Part shown: one piece after another, positions 36,313 through 45,947 of the stretch
Layout: every line of letters starts with the position of its first letter
Position numbering within the stretch: the first letter of the stretch is position 1
Virus record (IMG/VR): IMGVR_UViG_3300049259_000203
Location: 1-58,390 of that record
Strand: one strand, 5' to 3'
Length of the DNA: 58,390 bases
From: a virus
The notes under the pieces: generated by a model
The model's database searches: none
Seen by the model: the letters and a program-made list of their open reading frames with translations, nothing else
Told to the model about the DNA's origin: nothing
Translations under genes and position numbers: made by a program

Positions 36313-37418
36313 CACGCCACCCGCCGGCGTCGTACCGTGCCCGGCATCTTGCCGTCGACGGTGAGCGGGATGGTGAACTGCTGCAACAGCCCGATCTCGT
36401 TGATCTTCGCGGCGGCGCGCTGCACGAGCACGGAGTCGCCGCCCTCGTGCGCTGGGTTCGGCGCGGCGACGAACCGCACCGTCTCCGTGCCGCCGAGGTT
36501 CTTCCGCATCAGCCCGGTCGCCATCGCCACCGCCTGCGACGTCGTCGTCACGAACTCCGACCGCTCCACGACCGGCCGCTTGCCGTACGGGCCCAGGTAG
36601 TACGTCGGGCTCGTCGGGTCGGTGTCCCACGCCTCGCCGCGGACGGGCACGCTGTTCGACGTCGACTCGCCGAAGACGATCGCGCCGTTGCTGCCGTCCT
36701 CCGTCGAGTACGTCTTGCCGGCGCTCGCGATGACCGACGCTGCGCCCTCGGCGTACGTGAAGTCCGCGACGGCGGCGGCCGTCGGCTCCTCCTCGATCAC
36801 GCACACCCCGTCGGCGTCGAAGTACAGCGTGCAGCCGACGCTCTCGGCGAGCTTCTGCGCCGCCTCCCAGCGGTCGGTCCCGGCGTCGAAGATCAGCAGC
36901 GGCGTGACGTCCGCGACGGCCTGGATCGAGAACGTCGTGCCCGGCCGGCCGTCGAGGATGAGCGCCTGGATCGCGGTGCCGACGTTCGTGCCGGCCGCCA
37001 CGATCCACACGTCGGTCAGCTTCGCCGCGGACACCGCGGCCGCGCGGTCCTTGCCGGCGCAGGTGAGCACCAGCCGGTCGTCCTCCTCGGCGATGTCGGT
37101 CGTCGTGAGCCCGAACACCCCGATCGGCATGTACTCGTCGCCGGCCGACGTCGTGAAGCCGCGGTACAGCTTGACCTCGTTGCCGTACGGCGTCATCGGG
37201 TCACCGGCCTGCCCGGGGATCAGCGTGCCGGTCGGATCGGCCAGGACCAGGGTCGGGCAGGTGCGCCGCACAGCGGCGGTCACGTCGACGTTGACGGAGC
37301 CGTCGAGCACCGGCAGGCCGCCCACGAGGAGCTGGTCGCCGCGGTACAGGTCGGCCTTCGTGATGACCCGGCCGCCGTTGAGCAGCGCGTCGCGGAACGT
37401 CGCGGTCATCGCCCTCAT
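36312..37418 (-). CDS. tail protein, DUF5047 family
   Basis: The 368-residue protein opens FRDALLNGGRVITKADLYRG...LLVGGLPVLDGSVNVDVTAA, the DUF5047 signature, and continues with PYGNEVKLYRGF, IGVFGLTTTDI and GRRWE-type blocks. In actinophages DUF5047 proteins are distal/minor tail proteins equivalent to part of the tail-tip ring. The ATG at 37416-37418 overlaps the stop of the large minor tail gene. Confidence 0.88.
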   Translation of the reverse strand: MRAMTATFRDALLNGGRVITKADLYRGDQLLVGGLPVLDGSVNVDVTAAVRRTCPTLVLADPTGTLIPGQAGDPMTPYGNEVKLYRGFTTSAGDEYMPIGVFGLTTTDIAEEDDRLVLTCAGKDRAAAVSAAKLTDVWIVAAGTNVGTAIQALILDGRPGTTFSIQAVADVTPLLIFDAGTDRWEAAQKLAESVGCTLYFDADGVCVIEEEPTAAAVADFTYAEGAASVIASAGKTYSTEDGSNGAIVFGESTSNSVPVRGEAWDTDPTSPTYYLGPYGKRPVVERSEFVTTTSQAVAMATGLMRKNLGGTETVRFVAAPNPAHEGGDSVLVQRAAAKINEIGLLQQFTIPLTVDGKMPGTVRRRRVA

Positions 37419-39490
37419 GCCGGCGCGTCCACCTCGACGAGCTGGACGGCGAGGCGCCGGTAGGGCTTCGTCAGCCGCTCGACGGACCGGGCGAGCGTGC
37501 GGGACAGCTCAGGCCCGAAGCGCACCCACCACTGCTGGCCCGGCATGTCGGTCTGGAGCAGCAGCGTCCGCCCGGACTCGCGGAGCAGCTCGATCGCCTG
37601 CCACTCGGCCTCGCTGAACGCCTGGATGACGACGGGGAACACGTTGCCGAGCATCCCGCCGCTGTACGGCACCGGCTTCGTACGCCCGAGGAACTCGAAG
37701 AACACCACCCGCTCGCGCTTCGACGACTCCCACGCGTCGCCGGTCAGGCTGACGTGCCGGTTGCGGGTCGGGTCGGTGATGTCCTTGAGCCACGTCACCC
37801 CGGCGGTCGCCGCCAGCGTCACCGTGGCGACGGCGCTCGGGTCGCTCGTCAGCGTGTACGCGCCGTCGGTGCCGTACGACGACGCCCGGTACCGCGGCGA
37901 GCCGTACGGCGCGGTGTAGTCGACGACGACGAGCTGCTGCGTCGCGTCGGTCAGGTCGACCGCCGACAGCCCGGGCACGGTGGCCCAGGTGACGCCGCCG
38001 TCGTCGGACCGCTCGACCTTGATCCGCTGCGTGGCGGTGATCCCGCCCCGCGTCCACGAGGCGGGCAGCGTGCCGGCCATCTTCGCCGGCGTCAACCCGA
38101 TCTGGTCGATGCGCCACTGCTCGTTCAGCGCGGGCCCGACGACCTCGACGTACGGCGCGCACTTCGTCGCGCCCGCCGGCGCGACCGCGAGGATCGTGGC
38201 CTCGGAGAAGCCGCCAGCACCGGGCGTGATGACCCCGCCCGCCGACGTCGACAGCAGCGCCCCCGCCGCGTTGAACCAGCGGATGCCGACCCGCGTGTTC
38301 CGCGCCAACCCGACGGCCTGCTTGAACGACGCCCGCGCCGCGTACGTCACGCCCGCCAGGCACGGCACCTGCGCGGGGACGGCGACCGTCGCCGTCATCG
38401 TGCCGCCGCCGGTCGACGTCATGCGCAGCGCACCGGCCACCCCGAGGTCGCCGGCGACGGTGTCGACGGCGAGGGTGCAGTTCAGCAGCACGATCCAGTC
38501 GGCGACGCCGACCGTCGTGTCGAGGTCCGCGCTCGTCTTCGACAGCCCGTTATCGAGCCCCTGGATCGTGAGCGTCACCTTGCTGTTGACCGCGTCGGCG
38601 ACCGCGGTCAGCTCCGGCGTCGCGGGCAGCGGTACGGCGGGTACGAAGTCGGCGGCCGCGACCCACGGGCTCCAGTTGTGCGAGCCTGCGTCCTTCGCCC
38701 GCGCGTACGCCCGGTAGGTGACCCCGTTCGCCAGGTCGGTGCCGACGCGCGCCGACGTCGCGCTGCCCGCGACCTGGCCGCTCGTCCACAGCGGCGACGA
38801 CGTGTCGGGGCTGAACCCGGCCGCGCCGAACTGCGCCGCCGTGAAGACCTTGACCTCGTACGCCTCCTGCGCCTCGCCTTCGGTGTCGGCGTACACCCAC
38901 GACACGAGAGGCCGCGGCGCGATCGTCGTCTCCGAGACGGTCGTGACGACCGTCGGCGGCATGTTGTAGTACACGTTCACGTACGCGCGGACGATGAACC
39001 ACTCGCCGGTGCCCGGCACCGGGCCCTGCGGCGTGAGGACGAGCTGGAGCGCGTTCAGGTCCGCGACGGTGAGCGCCCGCTGCACCGGCGTCGACCCGTT
39101 CGTCGGGACCGGGGTGCGCGTCGTCACCACCGGGCCGGACTTGTCGATCGGCAGCCCGCCGGAGATCGCCGGCGTCGTCGCGCCGAGCTCCTCCGCAAGC
39201 TCCGTCGACGTGGCGGGGATCAGCAGCGCGGCCTTGATCGCGCTGCCGTTGAACGCGGGGTAGCCGCGGATGACGAGGTTGACCTTCGTGATGACCGCAC
39301 CGGCGGGGATGACCGGGTTGGCGAGGCTCACGTACAGCGCCGTCGCACCGGCCGTGCCGCCGGACCACGCGTACGTCGAGTCGAGCGCGTCGGCGAGGTT
39401 CGCCTGGATCGTGCCGCCGGACGCGCCGACGGTCCACCCGTTCGCGGCGACGACCGCGTCCGGCGCGATCGTGACGAGCGTGTCGGTCAT
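37415..39490 (-). CDS. large minor tail protein, 691 aa, beta-sandwich and fibronectin-like repeats
   Basis: The 691-residue protein lies directly after the tape measure, where distal tail or tail-spike proteins are encoded. The N-terminal region (about 1-190) is a beta-sandwich; VVTTVSETTIAPRPLVSWVY to VAGSATSARVG (about 185-270) and TPELTAVADAVNSKVTLTI (about 290-305) look like fibronectin-III modules. A carbohydrate-binding-like sandwich follows, and the C-terminal region has FFEFLGRTKPVPYSGG and a distal-tail-type end. Binding of the host wall is likely. The start is ATG 39488-39490. Confidence 0.85.
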   Translation of the reverse strand: MTDTLVTIAPDAVVAANGWTVGASGGTIQANLADALDSTYAWSGGTAGATALYVSLANPVIPAGAVITKVNLVIRGYPAFNGSAIKAALLIPATSTELAEELGATTPAISGGLPIDKSGPVVTTRTPVPTNGSTPVQRALTVADLNALQLVLTPQGPVPGTGEWFIVRAYVNVYYNMPPTVVTTVSETTIAPRPLVSWVYADTEGEAQEAYEVKVFTAAQFGAAGFSPDTSSPLWTSGQVAGSATSARVGTDLANGVTYRAYARAKDAGSHNWSPWVAAADFVPAVPLPATPELTAVADAVNSKVTLTIQGLDNGLSKTSADLDTTVGVADWIVLLNCTLAVDTVAGDLGVAGALRMTSTGGGTMTATVAVPAQVPCLAGVTYAARASFKQAVGLARNTRVGIRWFNAAGALLSTSAGGVITPGAGGFSEATILAVAPAGATKCAPYVEVVGPALNEQWRIDQIGLTPAKMAGTLPASWTRGGITATQRIKVERSDDGGVTWATVPGLSAVDLTDATQQLVVVDYTAPYGSPRYRASSYGTDGAYTLTSDPSAVATVTLAATAGVTWLKDITDPTRNRHVSLTGDAWESSKRERVVFFEFLGRTKPVPYSGGMLGNVFPVVIQAFSEAEWQAIELLRESGRTLLLQTDMPGQQWWVRFGPELSRTLARSVERLTKPYRRLAVQLVEVDAPA

Positions 39491-42400
39491 CGGCTCCCGC
39501 TCCCTGCCTGGAGGCGGTCGACGAGCCTGTCGAACGCCGCGCCGACGGTGGCGCCGACCTGCTCCCCGATCGCGTCCGCGTCGGGGTTGCCCCGGGCGTC
39601 GACCTCGACCTTGAGCGCGCCGGCCGCGATGTACGTCCCGCCGCGCGACCCGGCGGGGATGAGCCGGTAGCCGAAGCCACCCGCGAGCTGGTGCATCAGC
39701 GCGACCGTCCCGGCCCGCTTGCTGCGGCCGAGCGGCAGGTACGCCTCCCCGCCGGTCTCCGGCTCGGCCCACTGCCGCGGCGAGTACGCCACCTGCGGGC
39801 CGTGCCACTCGATGCCGCCCTGCGCGTACGCCCGCGGCTGCTCCCCGCGCGCGATCGCGGCCAGGTCGGCGCGCAGCGCGGTCATCGACCCGGCCGGGAC
39901 CTTCGAGAACAGGTCCTTGAACCGGTCGAGCAGCGTCAGCACCGTCGGGATGTCCATGCCGGACCCGGCGGCCAGGCCCCTCAGGCCGATGTTCTTCTGC
40001 CCGGTGAGCACGCCGATGAGCTTGAGCGCGTCGGTGAGCTGCGGGCCGGCGAGCCCGCCCTGCGCCTTGAGGTCCTTCTCGATGCCGGCGAGCTGCGCCT
40101 TGTTCGCCCCGGCGGCCTGGTGCGCGATCGCGCCGCCCTGCTCGACCCCCATCTCGCCGAGCTGCGCCGCGAGCGCGGCGTGGCCGGTCTTGACGAGCTT
40201 CACCAGGTCGGCCTCGAACTGCTGCTGCTCCTTCACGCCGACGTGCAGCTCGTCGGCGTACGACGCGAGCGCGCTCCTGGCCGCCGGCGCGATCTTCCGC
40301 AGCTCCCGGGTGAGCGCCTTGAGCTGCGCCCCGGTGGCGTGCGCGAACTTCTCGACGAGCGGCACGCCCTCCTCGCCCATGTCGGCGAGCGCCTGCGCGA
40401 CGTCGTCGCCGGCGGTCCTGGCGATCCGCGCGAGGTTCTTCCGCCACCGCTCCTGCACCGCGACGGACTTCGCGAGTTCGGCCTGGAACGTCTTGATGTC
40501 GACGTGCGGCGCGACGTAGTAGTCGTCGACGGTGCGCTGCGTCTTGGCCTTCGGGTGGGCGGTGTTCCACGCGTCGGCCTGCTTCTGCGCCTTGTCCTGC
40601 GCGGCGGCCTCCAGCCGCGACATCAGGTCGCTGTACACCTTCGACGCGCTTGTGAACGTCGGCACGGTCGTCCCGCCGGCCGCAGCGGGTACGACGGCCA
40701 TCCCGAACTGCTCGGCGACGGCCTTGAGGATCGCCGTCGACCGGCCGCGCTTCATCGGCGACATCGGGATGAACGCCTCGCCGCCGGTGCCCGGCTCGGC
40801 CCACTGGATCAGCGTGCCTTCGGGCCGGATCGTCGCCTGCCCGGGCAGCCGCAGCCCGCCGTCCGCGCGGGTCTCGTCGGCGCGCGCGCGGCCGCCGCTC
40901 GGCGGGACGAACGTGATCGTCGCGCTGCCACCCGTCGCGCCGATCTGCTGCCGGAACTTGTTGAGCTCGCGCTGCGCCTCCTCCTGGCCGGCGATCTCCA
41001 GCCGCAGCACGGTGTTACGGGGCAGCGCGTCCAGCACCGAGCCGAGCTCGCCGAGCGCGTCGTTGACCTCGGTGACGGTCCGCCCGATCGACGTCGCGAT
41101 CTGCTCGGCGGTGGCGTTGCCGTGGGTGCGGGCGATCTCCTGCGTGACGAGGAGCTGCGTCTCCAGCTCGCGGCCGGACTCGGGGATCGCCGTCCGGTAC
41201 GCGTTCGTCAGCCGGTCCAGCAGCGCGTTCCCGGCGGCGGTTCCGATCGACCCTGCGGCCTTCGCGACGATCGACGCCCCCTCCGGTCCGAGCTGCGCGA
41301 GCTGGATCGCCAGGTCACCGCGGCCGGCGGCGGCGAGCTTCCCGAGGTTCGCGGCCCACGCCGCCTGGTCGGCGACCTGCTTCTCGAGGATGCGGGTGAA
41401 CTCCGCGAGGCTCTGCTCCGTCTCGTCGGGCAGCCGCTTGAACTCGGCGGTGATCTTGTCGACTTCCCGCTGGCTGCCCGTCGCCATCGCGTGCATCAGC
41501 GCGATGCCGTCGTCGCCCATGTCCTTGATCGCCGACGCGACCTCCGGGCCGGCGCGGCGCACGACGGTCGCGTAGTCCCGTTCCCACTGCAACGTCGCGT
41601 CGACGCTCTTGTGCAGCTCGCGGGACACCGAGTGCAGGGACGCCTTGCCCTTCTCGTTGAACGACGCGAGCGCGTCGCTGGCGGGCCCGGTGAGGCCGAG
41701 GATCGAGTCGCGCGCCGCGGAGCCCTGGTCGACGAACGACTCCAGCGCCTTGCCGAGCGCCTTCTGCGCCTCGGTGAGCTTGTCGTCGGCGGTGGCGGCG
41801 CCGGTCGTTGCCGCGCCGAGCTGCGCGAGCTGCTTGCGCTGCTCCCCGGTCGCCGCGTTCGTCCGGTCGATGACCCCCTGCTTCTCCAGCTCGGCGGCCG
41901 TCTTCTTCTTGTCCGCCTCGACGGCGTCGTTGTACTGGCCGGTCAGGTCGCCGAGGATGCCGCCCTGGTTGACCAGGGTGCCGCTCGTGTTCCCGGCCGC
42001 GTAGTTGACCCCGTCGAACGCGACCCCGAGCTCGCCAGCGATCTTCTCGACGTCCTTCATCCGCTGGCTGTCGGAGCCGAAGAAGTCCGTCGATTTCGAC
42101 AGGTCCTTCTTGAACGCCGGGCTGTTCACGATCGCCTCAAGCGCCGACTTGAGGCGCGCAGCGGCCTCCTCGTTGCCGAGGATCGACCCGACCATGTCGT
42201 CGAGGCTCAGACCGAGCCGCTTCGCGACGTCGGCGGCGCCGCTCTTGACGAGTTGGTCGACGGCCCACGCCTTCGTTGCGTCCTCGACGCCGTCCCGTTC
42301 GGCCTTGAGCGCGTCGGCGAGCGCGAGCTTCTGCGCGGTGACCTTCTTCTCCTCGCGGACGTGCAGCGTCCAGATCACCGTCGCCGCGGTGATCGCGAGC

Positions 42401-43743
42401 ATCAGCGGACCCATCGCCGACTGCACGATACCCAACGCGCCGGCCACCGCGGGGGCCTGCGCCTGGAGCAGCGTGAACTCGGCGCGCATCGCGGCGATCC
42501 GCGGCGCTGCGATGAGGTACGCGCCACCGAGCAGCGTGATCCCGGCGATCAGCACGGTCGTCAACGTCGCGACGGTCTTCACCGGTCCCGGCAGCGCGGA
42601 GAACGCGTCGGCGACGCTCGTGATGAGCGCGACGAGCGGCCGCAGGACCGGCAGCAGCGCCCGCCCGAACTCGATCGCCATAGCGCCGACGGACGCCTTC
42701 GCCTGGTCGATCTGGAACCCGAGCGAGCGGCTCTGGATTTCGAGGGCCTTCTGCGCCGCGCCGGCGCGCACCGTCTCGTCGGCGACCCCGGCGAACACCC
42801 GCTCGTAGTTCGCGCCGTCGCCGGACATGAGCGCCAGCGCACCGCGCGCCGCCCTGATCTCCGGGAACAGCTTGATGAGCTCCTCGACCTGGCCGCCGGT
42901 CGACTCGCGCAGCAGGTCGATGACGCCCTTGAGGCCGAGCGCGTCGAGCGCGGCCTTCCCGGACTCGTAGCCCATCCCGGCGAGCTGGCTCTTGAGCTCG
43001 TCCGACGGGTCGATCAGCGCCTGGAGGACCCGGTTCAGGCTGGTGCCCGCCTCGGCGGCGCTCACACCGGACAGCGTCATCGTCGCGATCGCCGCGCCGA
43101 GCTCGTCGAACTGCACGCCCGCCTGCGACCCGAGACCGACGAAGTCGCCGACGGTGCCCGCGAGCTCGTCGAACGTGACGACGCCCAGGTTGACCGTCTG
43201 GAACATGACGTCGGACACGTCGCCGGCGTCGGCGGCCGTCAGCCCGTACGCGTTCAGGACCGCGGTGAGACCTCTGGCGGCGGTCGCGGTGTTGCTCAGG
43301 CCGGCGCGGGCGTCGGTGCCCGCGGCGTTGAGCACGGTGAGCCCGTCGGCGCCGGCGAATCCCGACGACGCGACGTCGTACAGCCCGGATGCGAGGTCGC
43401 CGGCGCCGACGCCGAGCTTCCGCGACATGTCCAGGACGGCGTCGCCAGCGGCGGTCGTGTTGTCGCGGACGTAGTCGCTGATCGTCGCGACGTTCGCCAT
43501 CTTGCGTTCGAAGCTGATCGCCGCACCGCCGCCGAACACGAGCGCAGCGGACAGGCCGACACCGACCGCGGTCGTCAGGCGCCCGACGCCGCCGTAGAGC
43601 TGCTTCGCCTGCGTCGACGCGTCCTGCACGTCCCGCGCGAACTTCTTGACGTCGCGGCCGCCCGACGACATGTCGCGGGAGAACGACCCGATGTTCGTGC
43701 GGAACTGGACGCCGATGACGCGGGCGAGCCCCGCCCCTAGCAC
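39487..43743 (-). CDS. tail tape measure protein, 1418 aa
   Basis: This is the longest gene in the genome, immediately after the chaperones. The N-terminal 400 residues carry the phage tail tape measure core (RLTTAVGVGLSAALVFGGGA, AGLSNTATAARGLTAVLNAY, GVSAAEAGTSLNRVLQALID), followed by two hydrophobic stretches (about 375-420 and 440-470) and long helices. At roughly 0.15 nm per residue it predicts a tail of about 210 nm. The C-terminal half contains an internal duplication (see findings). The start GTG (43741-43743) is 6 bases from the chaperone stop. Confidence 0.95.
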   Translation of the reverse strand: MLGAGLARVIGVQFRTNIGSFSRDMSSGGRDVKKFARDVQDASTQAKQLYGGVGRLTTAVGVGLSAALVFGGGAAISFERKMANVATISDYVRDNTTAAGDAVLDMSRKLGVGAGDLASGLYDVASSGFAGADGLTVLNAAGTDARAGLSNTATAARGLTAVLNAYGLTAADAGDVSDVMFQTVNLGVVTFDELAGTVGDFVGLGSQAGVQFDELGAAIATMTLSGVSAAEAGTSLNRVLQALIDPSDELKSQLAGMGYESGKAALDALGLKGVIDLLRESTGGQVEELIKLFPEIRAARGALALMSGDGANYERVFAGVADETVRAGAAQKALEIQSRSLGFQIDQAKASVGAMAIEFGRALLPVLRPLVALITSVADAFSALPGPVKTVATLTTVLIAGITLLGGAYLIAAPRIAAMRAEFTLLQAQAPAVAGALGIVQSAMGPLMLAITAATVIWTLHVREEKKVTAQKLALADALKAERDGVEDATKAWAVDQLVKSGAADVAKRLGLSLDDMVGSILGNEEAAARLKSALEAIVNSPAFKKDLSKSTDFFGSDSQRMKDVEKIAGELGVAFDGVNYAAGNTSGTLVNQGGILGDLTGQYNDAVEADKKKTAAELEKQGVIDRTNAATGEQRKQLAQLGAATTGAATADDKLTEAQKALGKALESFVDQGSAARDSILGLTGPASDALASFNEKGKASLHSVSRELHKSVDATLQWERDYATVVRRAGPEVASAIKDMGDDGIALMHAMATGSQREVDKITAEFKRLPDETEQSLAEFTRILEKQVADQAAWAANLGKLAAAGRGDLAIQLAQLGPEGASIVAKAAGSIGTAAGNALLDRLTNAYRTAIPESGRELETQLLVTQEIARTHGNATAEQIATSIGRTVTEVNDALGELGSVLDALPRNTVLRLEIAGQEEAQRELNKFRQQIGATGGSATITFVPPSGGRARADETRADGGLRLPGQATIRPEGTLIQWAEPGTGGEAFIPMSPMKRGRSTAILKAVAEQFGMAVVPAAAGGTTVPTFTSASKVYSDLMSRLEAAAQDKAQKQADAWNTAHPKAKTQRTVDDYYVAPHVDIKTFQAELAKSVAVQERWRKNLARIARTAGDDVAQALADMGEEGVPLVEKFAHATGAQLKALTRELRKIAPAARSALASYADELHVGVKEQQQFEADLVKLVKTGHAALAAQLGEMGVEQGGAIAHQAAGANKAQLAGIEKDLKAQGGLAGPQLTDALKLIGVLTGQKNIGLRGLAAGSGMDIPTVLTLLDRFKDLFSKVPAGSMTALRADLAAIARGEQPRAYAQGGIEWHGPQVAYSPRQWAEPETGGEAYLPLGRSKRAGTVALMHQLAGGFGYRLIPAGSRGGTYIAAGALKVEVDARGNPDADAIGEQVGATVGAAFDRLVDRLQAGSGSR

Positions 43744-43749
43744 GGCCGG

Positions 43750-44744
43750 CTACCCGTCGGCGCTGGCGTCGGCGGTCGGCTCGTCGTACGACAGGCCCGC
43801 CCGCTCCTCGTCGGTCGGCGGCCGCAGGTACGCGTGCACCCCGCGCTCGTCGTCGCCGACGCTCGCGTACGCCTGCTCGACCCGCTCGCAGCCGAGGCAG
43901 CGGTGCGTGTCCGCGAGGTACGCGTCAGGGTCACGCTCCCACTCCTCCGGCAACGTCCGGCACTTCGGGCACCGCCGGGCTTCCCGGCGGGTCCACGCGA
44001 GCGCCTTGTCCTGGTCGTCGTCGAGCCAGTACGGCTCGTTCGGGCCCGGGACCCGCCCCAGGAAGATCGAGTGCGGGATGCCGAGCGGCACGCAGTACGC
44101 GAGCTCCTCTCGTAGCCGGTCGTCGGTCTCTAGGCGTTTCCCACTGCCCTCCGGCTGGTGCACAGCAGGTAGGCGGTGTTGAACAGCTCGATCGCGTCGG
44201 CGCCGCCCCACGAGTTCATCAGGTCGCTCACGTCGGCCTCGGTCATCTCCGGGTCGACGGCGCACGCGGCGACGAGCGCCGACGGGAACGTCGCCGGGTT
44301 GAACTCGAGCTCGGGCCCGACCTCCTCCTTCTGCTCCTTCGTCGGCTTGTGATCGGCGATGAGAGCGTCGTAGCGGTCCCGGGGGATCGCGCGGAGCAGG
44401 ATGTGTGACGTCGCGGCCTGGAGCGCCTCCTGGGCGGCCGCAACGGCCGCCTCCGCGGCATTGACTTCCTCGTCCGGCGCGTCGAACAGGCTCGCGGCCT
44501 GCGTGAGCGCGTCGTCGCCGCTGCCCTTCACGAGCGGCAGCAGCGCGTCGAGGCGCTTCTTCCGCCGCGCCTGCGCCTCCTGGAGCTCACGGCGGGCCAC
44601 GGCCAGCGCGCGGATGATGTCGTCGTTGTCGACGACGGCGTACCGCGCCTCGCGCGGCTTGATCGCACGGAGCCGCTCCAGCGTGGCGGCCTGCCCGAGC
44701 CGCGCGTCGGTGGGGCTGATCTGCTGCTTCTGGCGCCCTGGCAT
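43750..44744 (-). CDS. tail assembly chaperone, -1 frameshift product (gpG-T)
   Basis: Ribosomes that slip -1 at GGGAAAC (44136-44142) leave the first chaperone frame 1-4 codons before its TAG and continue KRLETDDRLREELAYC to the stop at 43750. This adds about 129 residues with two CxxC pairs (CPKCRTL, CLGCERV). As in lambda G/GT, the extended form would link the tape measure and the major tail protein. The frame has no good start of its own in this region. The coordinates span both frames. Confidence 0.88.
44130..44744 (-). CDS. tail assembly chaperone (gpG-like)
   Basis: The 204-residue protein lies between the major tail protein and the tape measure. A basic helical N-terminal half (VARRELQEAQARRKKRLDA) is followed by a LEFNPATFPSALVAACAVDP, EMTEADVSDLMNSW segment and TAYLLCTSRR. 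This helical C-terminal part, with the MTEADVSDL..W pattern, is typical of actinophage tail chaperones. I chose the ATG at 44742-44744 behind CACAGGAGGACTCGACCAC. The slippery heptamer lies in codons just before the stop. Confidence 0.9.
   Translation of the reverse strand: MPGRQKQQISPTDARLGQAATLERLRAIKPREARYAVVDNDDIIRALAVARRELQEAQARRKKRLDALLPLVKGSGDDALTQAASLFDAPDEEVNAAEAAVAAAQEALQAATSHILLRAIPRDRYDALIADHKPTKEQKEEVGPELEFNPATFPSALVAACAVDPEMTEADVSDLMNSWGGADAIELFNTAYLLCTSRRAVGNA
44136..44142 (-). promoter_or_regulatory. programmed -1 frameshift slippery site GGGAAAC
   Basis: The zero frame reads GTG-GGA-AAC, so the heptamer G-GGA-AAC fits the X-XXY-YYZ rule; after slippage the codons are GGG-AAA-CGC. 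The stop of the zero frame (44130-44132) follows two codons later. Confidence 0.9.
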
Positions 44745-44779
44745 GTGGTCGAGTCCTCCTGTGTGTGCCACCTACGACG

Positions 44780-44810
44780 GGAGCCGGCCTGCTGTCACCA
44801 GGCCGGCTCC
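44780..44810 (-). terminator. hairpin terminator after the major tail protein gene
   Basis: The 12-bp perfect stem (GGAGCCGGCCTG, 44780-44791 with 44799-44810) has a 7-base loop, 33 bases after the stop at 44843. It would keep major tail protein mRNA in excess over chaperone mRNA. Confidence 0.85.
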
Positions 44811-44842
44811 TGCACGGTAGCGGAGAACCGCCCCGATTCCCG

Positions 44843-45316
44843 TTAGGGGATCGTCACGTCGAGCGCGGGCGCGGCGGTGATGCCGAACTGCACGCGGTAG
44901 CGCGCCGGGTCGTTGCCCATCGTGTACACGTTGCCGCGGGACGTCACGACGCACGGGAACACGTCGGCCTTGCGGGTCGCGACGTCGCCCTGGCTCGCGA
45001 CGAACATGAACCCGACGGTGTTCTTGGCGAGCGCGGTGCGGATCGCCTGCGAGCCCGGCGTGAGCCGCTCGAACATCGTCAGCGACGAGTCGTCGGCGTT
45101 GTCGATGCCGGCGATCGAGGAGTCGAACGTCTCGTCGAGGGCGGGCGTCGGGATGCGCGAGTTGGCGAGCAGCCACCCGTCGATGTCGGCGACGTCGGGC
45201 GAGAGGTCCGTCCCGGCGACGATCTCGGGGCGCGTCGGCGTCAGGTTCGCGGCCGCGATCGCGGGCAGGAACTTGAACTTCGTCACGCCGCGTCGGAAGA
45301 AGCGGTCGGCACCCAT
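44843..45316 (-). CDS. major tail protein
   Basis: The 157-residue protein is in the usual place, upstream of the chaperones and downstream of tail-completion genes. It begins MGADRFFRRGVTKFKFLPAI and shows a beta-sandwich pattern (VGFMFVASQGDVATRKADVF, PCVVTSRGNVYTMGND) with an ITAAPALDVTIP end like other tube proteins of the lambda gpV type. Followed by its own terminator, as expected for a highly expressed gene. The ATG is at 45314-45316. Confidence 0.85.
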   Translation of the reverse strand: MGADRFFRRGVTKFKFLPAIAAANLTPTRPEIVAGTDLSPDVADIDGWLLANSRIPTPALDETFDSSIAGIDNADDSSLTMFERLTPGSQAIRTALAKNTVGFMFVASQGDVATRKADVFPCVVTSRGNVYTMGNDPARYRVQFGITAAPALDVTIP

Positions 45317-45353
45317 CGTCGTCTCCTCGGGTCGGTCGGCCTAGCGGGCGGCG

Positions 45354-45947
45354 TTACGTGGTCTTGTCGGTCGCCTTCGCGGTCGGGGGCTTCGCGCCCG
45401 CCGGGGTCCCGGGCGCGCCGGTGCTGGGGGTCGTGCTGCCCGGCGCGGTCGTCGCAGGCGCGGTGGTGCTCGGCGACGCGGTCGCGCCCGGCGTCGTGCC
45501 GGCGGCGGTCGCGGTGCCCGCGGGCGGCACCGCGGCACCGCTGCTCGTCGTCGCCGCCGGAGCGGGCGCCTCGGCGGTCGACGTGCCCGGCTTCTCGGCG
45601 GTGCCGTCAACCGCGTGCCAGCCGAGCGCCTGGTAGCGGTCGAGCAGGTCGCCGCGCGTGACCTTCTTCGTCGCCTTCGTCTCGCCGTGGCGGACGGTGA
45701 CGACCTCGTCGCGGTTGATCTCGGTCGTCTCGGCGGTCGGCGCGGCCGCGGCGCTCTCGTCGATGACGAACCAGCCGCGCGGCTCGTGCACGATGTCGAA
45801 CTGCTCCCGCGTGCACGTCGCCGTGGCGGTCGTGTCCGGGTGACCGATGCGCAGGACGTCCGTCGGCTGCGGGCCGGTCGGCGCCGGCGTGTCGTCGATC
45901 GGGAGCGTCGCCCCGGTGGTCTCCGGGTTGATCGTGGTCTCGGTCAT
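45354..45947 (-). CDS. hypothetical structural protein, 197 aa, Thr/Ala/Pro-rich tail
   Basis: The N-terminal 110 residues have beta strands and a helix-loop (VTRGDLLDRYQALGWHAVDG) that resembles a SAP or Rho-N-like helical unit. The last 70 residues are low-complexity Thr/Ala/Pro/Gly (TTAPATTAPGSTTPSTGAPG). It sits between tail completion and the major tail protein in the structural operon. The role is not recognised; a virion-surface or assembly role fits. The ATG is at 45945-45947. Confidence 0.72.
   Translation of the reverse strand: MTETTINPETTGATLPIDDTPAPTGPQPTDVLRIGHPDTTATATCTREQFDIVHEPRGWFVIDESAAAAPTAETTEINRDEVVTVRHGETKATKKVTRGDLLDRYQALGWHAVDGTAEKPGTSTAEAPAPAATTSSGAAVPPAGTATAAGTTPGATASPSTTAPATTAPGSTTPSTGAPGTPAGAKPPTAKATDKTT

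Noticed and set aside
39691-43740. 1349-codon plus-strand frame opposite the tape measure gene
   Set aside because: Composition is that of an antisense shadow (RRR, VER, LGE repeats); the opposite strand encodes an unambiguous tape measure protein in the expected place.
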